9,483 nt of DNA from Bacillota bacterium. GTDB taxonomy: Bacteria; Bacillota; Clostridia; Acetivibrionales; DSM-1351. Shown piece after piece: positions 7,392 to 9,483 of the stretch. The stretch lies in the NCBI GenBank assembly GCA_023431385.1, contig JAEYWA010000263.1:1-9483 (forward strand), in the 5' to 3' direction. The translations under genes were made by a program, and so were the position numbers. The notes under the pieces are model-generated. The model was not told the origin of the DNA, ran no database searches, and saw only the letters and a program-made list of their open reading frames with translations. The first letter of the stretch is position 1; each line of letters begins with the position of its first letter.

Positions 7392-9014
7392 ATGTATAAG
7401 GTTTTAATAATAGATGATGAGCCAATTATAAGAAAAGGAATCAAAAACATAATAAATTGGAAACAGCTGGACTGCGAGGTTTGTGCTGAGGCCAGTGATG
7501 GTACAGAAGGAATGGAACTTATTAAAAAGTTACTTCCTGAGATTATTCTGACTGATATACGTATGCCCGGATTAGATGGCCTCGATATGTTAAAACAGGT
7601 AAAGGATATTGTTCCCAATTCCAAAATAATAATTGTTTCAGGCTATAGAGAATTTGATTATGTGCGTGAAGCAATAAAATGCGGTGCTTTTGATTTTCTT
7701 TTAAAACCTACCAGGCTGGAAGAACTTACAGCAGTTCTGGCAAGAGCTGTAGATGTTCTGAATGAACAGAAGTTAAGACATTCAGAATTTGATAAGTTTA
7801 AATTACTCTTTGAGCAGAGCATTCCCTTGCTCAAAGAGAAATTGCTTTGTGATATTGTTTTTGAGATTAATAGTAACGAAAATGAAATGACAGAAAAAAT
7901 GAAGCTATTTAATATTCATATTAGTAACTTCGTTTTTATTGTAATTGAAAACGATATGGATGAAAGTTCAGTTAATACACAGTACGACAAGCAATTGTAT
8001 CAGTTTGGCATTATAAATTCCTTTGAAGAAATTTTAGCAGAGAAATATGAGGTTCATGTAATAAGCCTCAACAGTAACAAGGTTGGCTTTATTATACAGA
8101 ACAATTCACATTCTGGCATAAATATGGCTGAAATACTTGAAAAAACTGCTTATCTTCAGGAAATGATATTTAATGCCTTTGGGATTTCTATTTCAATAGC
8201 CCTAAGTACTGAAGGCTCATCAGTTTTTGAATTGCCTGAAAAACTCAAAGAATGTCAGTATTCACTTGAGTATAAAAGTTATCTGGGTAATAATTCCATA
8301 ATCCAATATAGTGATTTAAATTCCTTTTTTAAGTATGAAGACTACTCTTTGCTTGAGAGGTATAAAAAGCAACTGCTTGAGGGTGTTAAGGCAGGTAATG
8401 AGGCTCTCGTGAAAGCTTCTACCGATAGCATAAGCAATTTTATTTCATCCAACACAATCAGCATTAACTATCTTAAGAATTTTTACTATTCTGCTTTGTC
8501 ATCAATTAACAATATTAGAATTTCGGTTCTGGCAGCTAATTCTGATAAAAAGCATGAAGAGGGAAAGGATATTGCGAGCCTTTTAAAGCTAATTGAAAAA
8601 AGTGACAATACTGAGGAGATGAATTCGCTTCTTCAGCAGGTTGCCTTAAAAATTGCAAACAAGGTTAACAGCTTTAATAATAAGAGTATTAGAGTTACAC
8701 TTAGAAAAGCCATTGATTACATCAATGAACATTATTCCGAGTCGGTAACTCTAAATGAAGTAGCAGAACATACTTTTGTAACTACCTTTTACATAAGCAG
8801 AATGTTTAAAAAAGAACTAGGAACGAGTTTTATTGATTATTTAAATGATATAAGGATTGAAAAAGCTAAGGAACTTTTAAAGGATGTAAAGTATAAATCC
8901 TACGAAGTTGCGAATCTAGTGGGAATACCCGACCCACATTATTTCTCCAGGCTGTTTAAAAAACATTCAGGAATATCCCCATCAGAATATCGTGAAACCT
9001 TGCAGTTGGGATAA
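7392..9014 (+). CDS. YesN-type response regulator, receiver plus AraC DNA-binding domain (copy 2, no adjacent kinase)
   Basis: A 540-residue regulator of exactly the same length as the one at 2122-3744. They align with few or no gaps and are roughly two thirds identical by eye, highest in the receiver and DNA-binding ends. The receiver keeps D8-D9, D55 (TDIRMPG), S83 in place of T83, and K105. The AraC domain reads VTLNEVAEHTFVTTFYISRMF and SYEVANLVGIPDPHYFSRLF, almost the same recognition helices as copy 1. The start at 7392 matches the paralog's MYKVLIIDDE and has GGAGGG four bases upstream; an in-frame ATG at 7380 lies before the ribosome binding site and is unlikely. Instead of following a kinase it follows the permease genes, probably in the same transcript, so it would be induced together with the transporter. 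Its phosphodonor is not visible here. Confidence 0.93.
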   Translation: MYKVLIIDDEPIIRKGIKNIINWKQLDCEVCAEASDGTEGMELIKKLLPEIILTDIRMPGLDGLDMLKQVKDIVPNSKIIIVSGYREFDYVREAIKCGAFDFLLKPTRLEELTAVLARAVDVLNEQKLRHSEFDKFKLLFEQSIPLLKEKLLCDIVFEINSNENEMTEKMKLFNIHISNFVFIVIENDMDESSVNTQYDKQLYQFGIINSFEEILAEKYEVHVISLNSNKVGFIIQNNSHSGINMAEILEKTAYLQEMIFNAFGISISIALSTEGSSVFELPEKLKECQYSLEYKSYLGNNSIIQYSDLNSFFKYEDYSLLERYKKQLLEGVKAGNEALVKASTDSISNFISSNTISINYLKNFYYSALSSINNIRISVLAANSDKKHEEGKDIASLLKLIEKSDNTEEMNSLLQQVALKIANKVNSFNNKSIRVTLRKAIDYINEHYSESVTLNEVAEHTFVTTFYISRMFKKELGTSFIDYLNDIRIEKAKELLKDVKYKSYEVANLVGIPDPHYFSRLFKKHSGISPSEYRETLQLG

Positions 9015-9064
9015 ATGTAAGGTTTTAGAGTCTTTTATTAAAAATTTAGAAACAATTCTGTAAC

Positions 9065-9125
9065 AAATGTGTAATATCTTGTTGTATTATTTTGCTCTTG
9101 GGCATAGACAAGATATTGCACATTT
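9065..9125. repeat. Long inverted repeat (19-bp arms, 23-nt loop) after the second regulator gene
   Basis: AAATGTGTAATATCTTG (9065-9081) pairs with CAAGATATTGCACATTT (9109-9125) with a single T-G pair; one more A-T and one G-T pair extend the stem to 9083/9107. The loop is 9084-9106. It starts 50 bases after the regulator stop and ends one base before the candidate promoter motif of the next operon. No T run follows it on the + strand, so it is not an ordinary rho-independent terminator. It could be a 3'-end stabiliser, a terminator of another kind, or a regulatory site. Confidence 0.8.
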
Positions 9126-9169
9126 AAGCAAGTTGTTCTATTTTGTCTTGCCTTTCTATTCATTAAAAT
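9126..9169 (+). promoter_or_regulatory. Candidate activator-dependent promoter of the LplB-type operon
   Basis: AAGCAAGTTGTTCTATT (9126-9142) matches the motif upstream of the binding-protein operon at 13 of 17 positions and lies the same 21 nt before a TAAAAT minus-10 (9164-9169). The minus-35 position (9141-9146, TTTTGT) is poor, as expected if an activator is needed. A second TTCTATT at 9154-9160 repeats the one at 9136-9142 with an 18-bp step. The expected transcript start is near 9176, leaving a leader of about 100 nt. Confidence 0.45.
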
Positions 9170-9179
9170 GTAAGTATAA

Positions 9180-9224
9180 GAGAACAGGTTACAAGTTGAT
9201 ATTTAGCTATAAACGCCTGTTTTT
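9180..9224 (+). terminator. Terminator-like hairpin in the leader of the LplB-type operon
   Basis: AACAGG (9183-9188) pairs with CCTGTT (9216-9221). TT/AA pairing inside (across a 2-nt bulge) and weak G-T/A-T pairs outside extend it, and the 3' side ends in five T (9220-9224). The loop is long, about 20 nt, so the structure is weak. It may be the real end of the upstream transcript, or an attenuator if transcription starts at the promoter proposed near 9164. Confidence 0.4.
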
Positions 9225-9275
9225 ATCATTCACACACATCTATACATACTACATTATGAAGGGTGGCATTGGCTA

Positions 9276-9483
9276 ATGGGAACAACACCGACTAGTATTA
9301 AAAAAGTTGGCGATGCGCAAAAATCTATCTATAAACACGGGTTTTTGTACGAAATTAAAAAGAACAAAGTACTTTTTATTATGATGCTCCCTGCATTGGT
9401 CGTTTTATTACTGAACAACTATTTACCGATGGCAGGCGTATTAATTGCATTTAAAAACTTCAAATATTTCGGAAGTAATTTCT
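9276..9483 (+). CDS. LplB-type polysaccharide/sugar ABC transporter permease, N-terminal fragment (3' end outside window)
   Basis: The frame opens at ATG 9276 and runs off the window after 69 codons. The N-terminus is a polar, Lys-rich stretch of about 35 residues, then a first membrane segment VLFIMMLPALVVLLLNNYLP and MAGVLIAFKNFKYF. The pattern LPAL...YLPMAGVLIAFKNF is typical of LplB-like permeases, a branch of CUT1 importers distinct from the MalF/MalG pair at 5602-7333. An AAGGGTGG ribosome binding site (9259-9266) precedes the start by nine bases. It opens a new operon after a 261-base gap; the partner permease and binding protein would be expected downstream. Substrate unknown. Confidence 0.85.
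   Translation, partial: MGTTPTSIKKVGDAQKSIYKHGFLYEIKKNKVLFIMMLPALVVLLLNNYLPMAGVLIAFKNFKYFGSNF

Noticed and set aside
9067..9276. 69-codon open frame ending TAA directly overlapping the ATG of the LplB-type gene
   Set aside because: No ribosome binding site before 9067, the start lies inside the long inverted repeat, composition is Tyr/Phe/Lys-rich as expected from random AT-rich DNA, and it crosses the proposed promoter and hairpin. The TAATG junction is probably chance.
1..9483. CRISPR arrays, tRNA/rRNA genes, insertion sequences
   Set aside because: No regularly spaced repeats, no cloverleaf or rRNA-like stretches, no transposase and no terminal repeats with target duplications were seen.

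Overview
This window looks like chromosomal DNA of a low-GC Gram-positive bacterium (Bacillota, Clostridia). The evidence is AT-rich intergenic DNA, strong AGGAGG-type ribosome binding sites, a Ser/Thr/Ala-rich lipoprotein linker, YesM/YesN-type two-component genes and CUT1-type sugar ABC transporters without their own ATPase. The layout (solute-binding protein, histidine kinase, response regulator, then binding protein and two permeases) is the one known from the cellodextrin (cua) and arabinoxylodextrin (xua) uptake loci of Ruminiclostridium cellulolyticum. A cellulolytic Ruminiclostridium-like host is therefore my best guess, from recalled gene order and general style rather than from a database match.

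Layout, all genes on the + strand. Unit 1 (1-3744): the 3' end of a sugar-binding protein, a YesM/LytS-type sensor kinase and a YesN/AraC-type response regulator, closed by an intrinsic terminator at 3864-3897. Unit 2 (about 3992-9014): a sugar-binding lipoprotein, a structured 180-nt gap, two overlapping permease genes and a second response regulator, a close full-length paralog of the first (540 aa each). Unit 3 (from about 9176): the start of an LplB-type permease gene that runs off the window.

Non-coding gaps. The 312-base gap 3745-4056 holds the unit 1 terminator, a candidate activator-dependent promoter, and a leader with a short hairpin and a 14-bp perfect palindrome; no gene is seen in it. 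The gap 5422-5601 holds three successive RNA structures, the last touching the permease ribosome binding site. The gap 9015-9275 holds a 19-bp-arm inverted repeat, a second copy of the promoter arrangement and a terminator-like hairpin; a 69-codon open frame there is judged spurious.

Proposed working. The distal binding protein presents a sugar to the sensor kinase, which phosphorylates the response regulator, which activates the transporter operon. The transporter operon encodes a second regulator with nearly the same DNA-recognition helices and no kinase beside it. The same motif-plus-minus-10 arrangement (AAGCAAnnTnnTCTATT, 21 nt, TAAAAT) occurs upstream of both the binding-protein operon and the LplB-type operon. 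This suggests one regulon read by two paralogous regulators. The sugar transported cannot be determined from this sequence.
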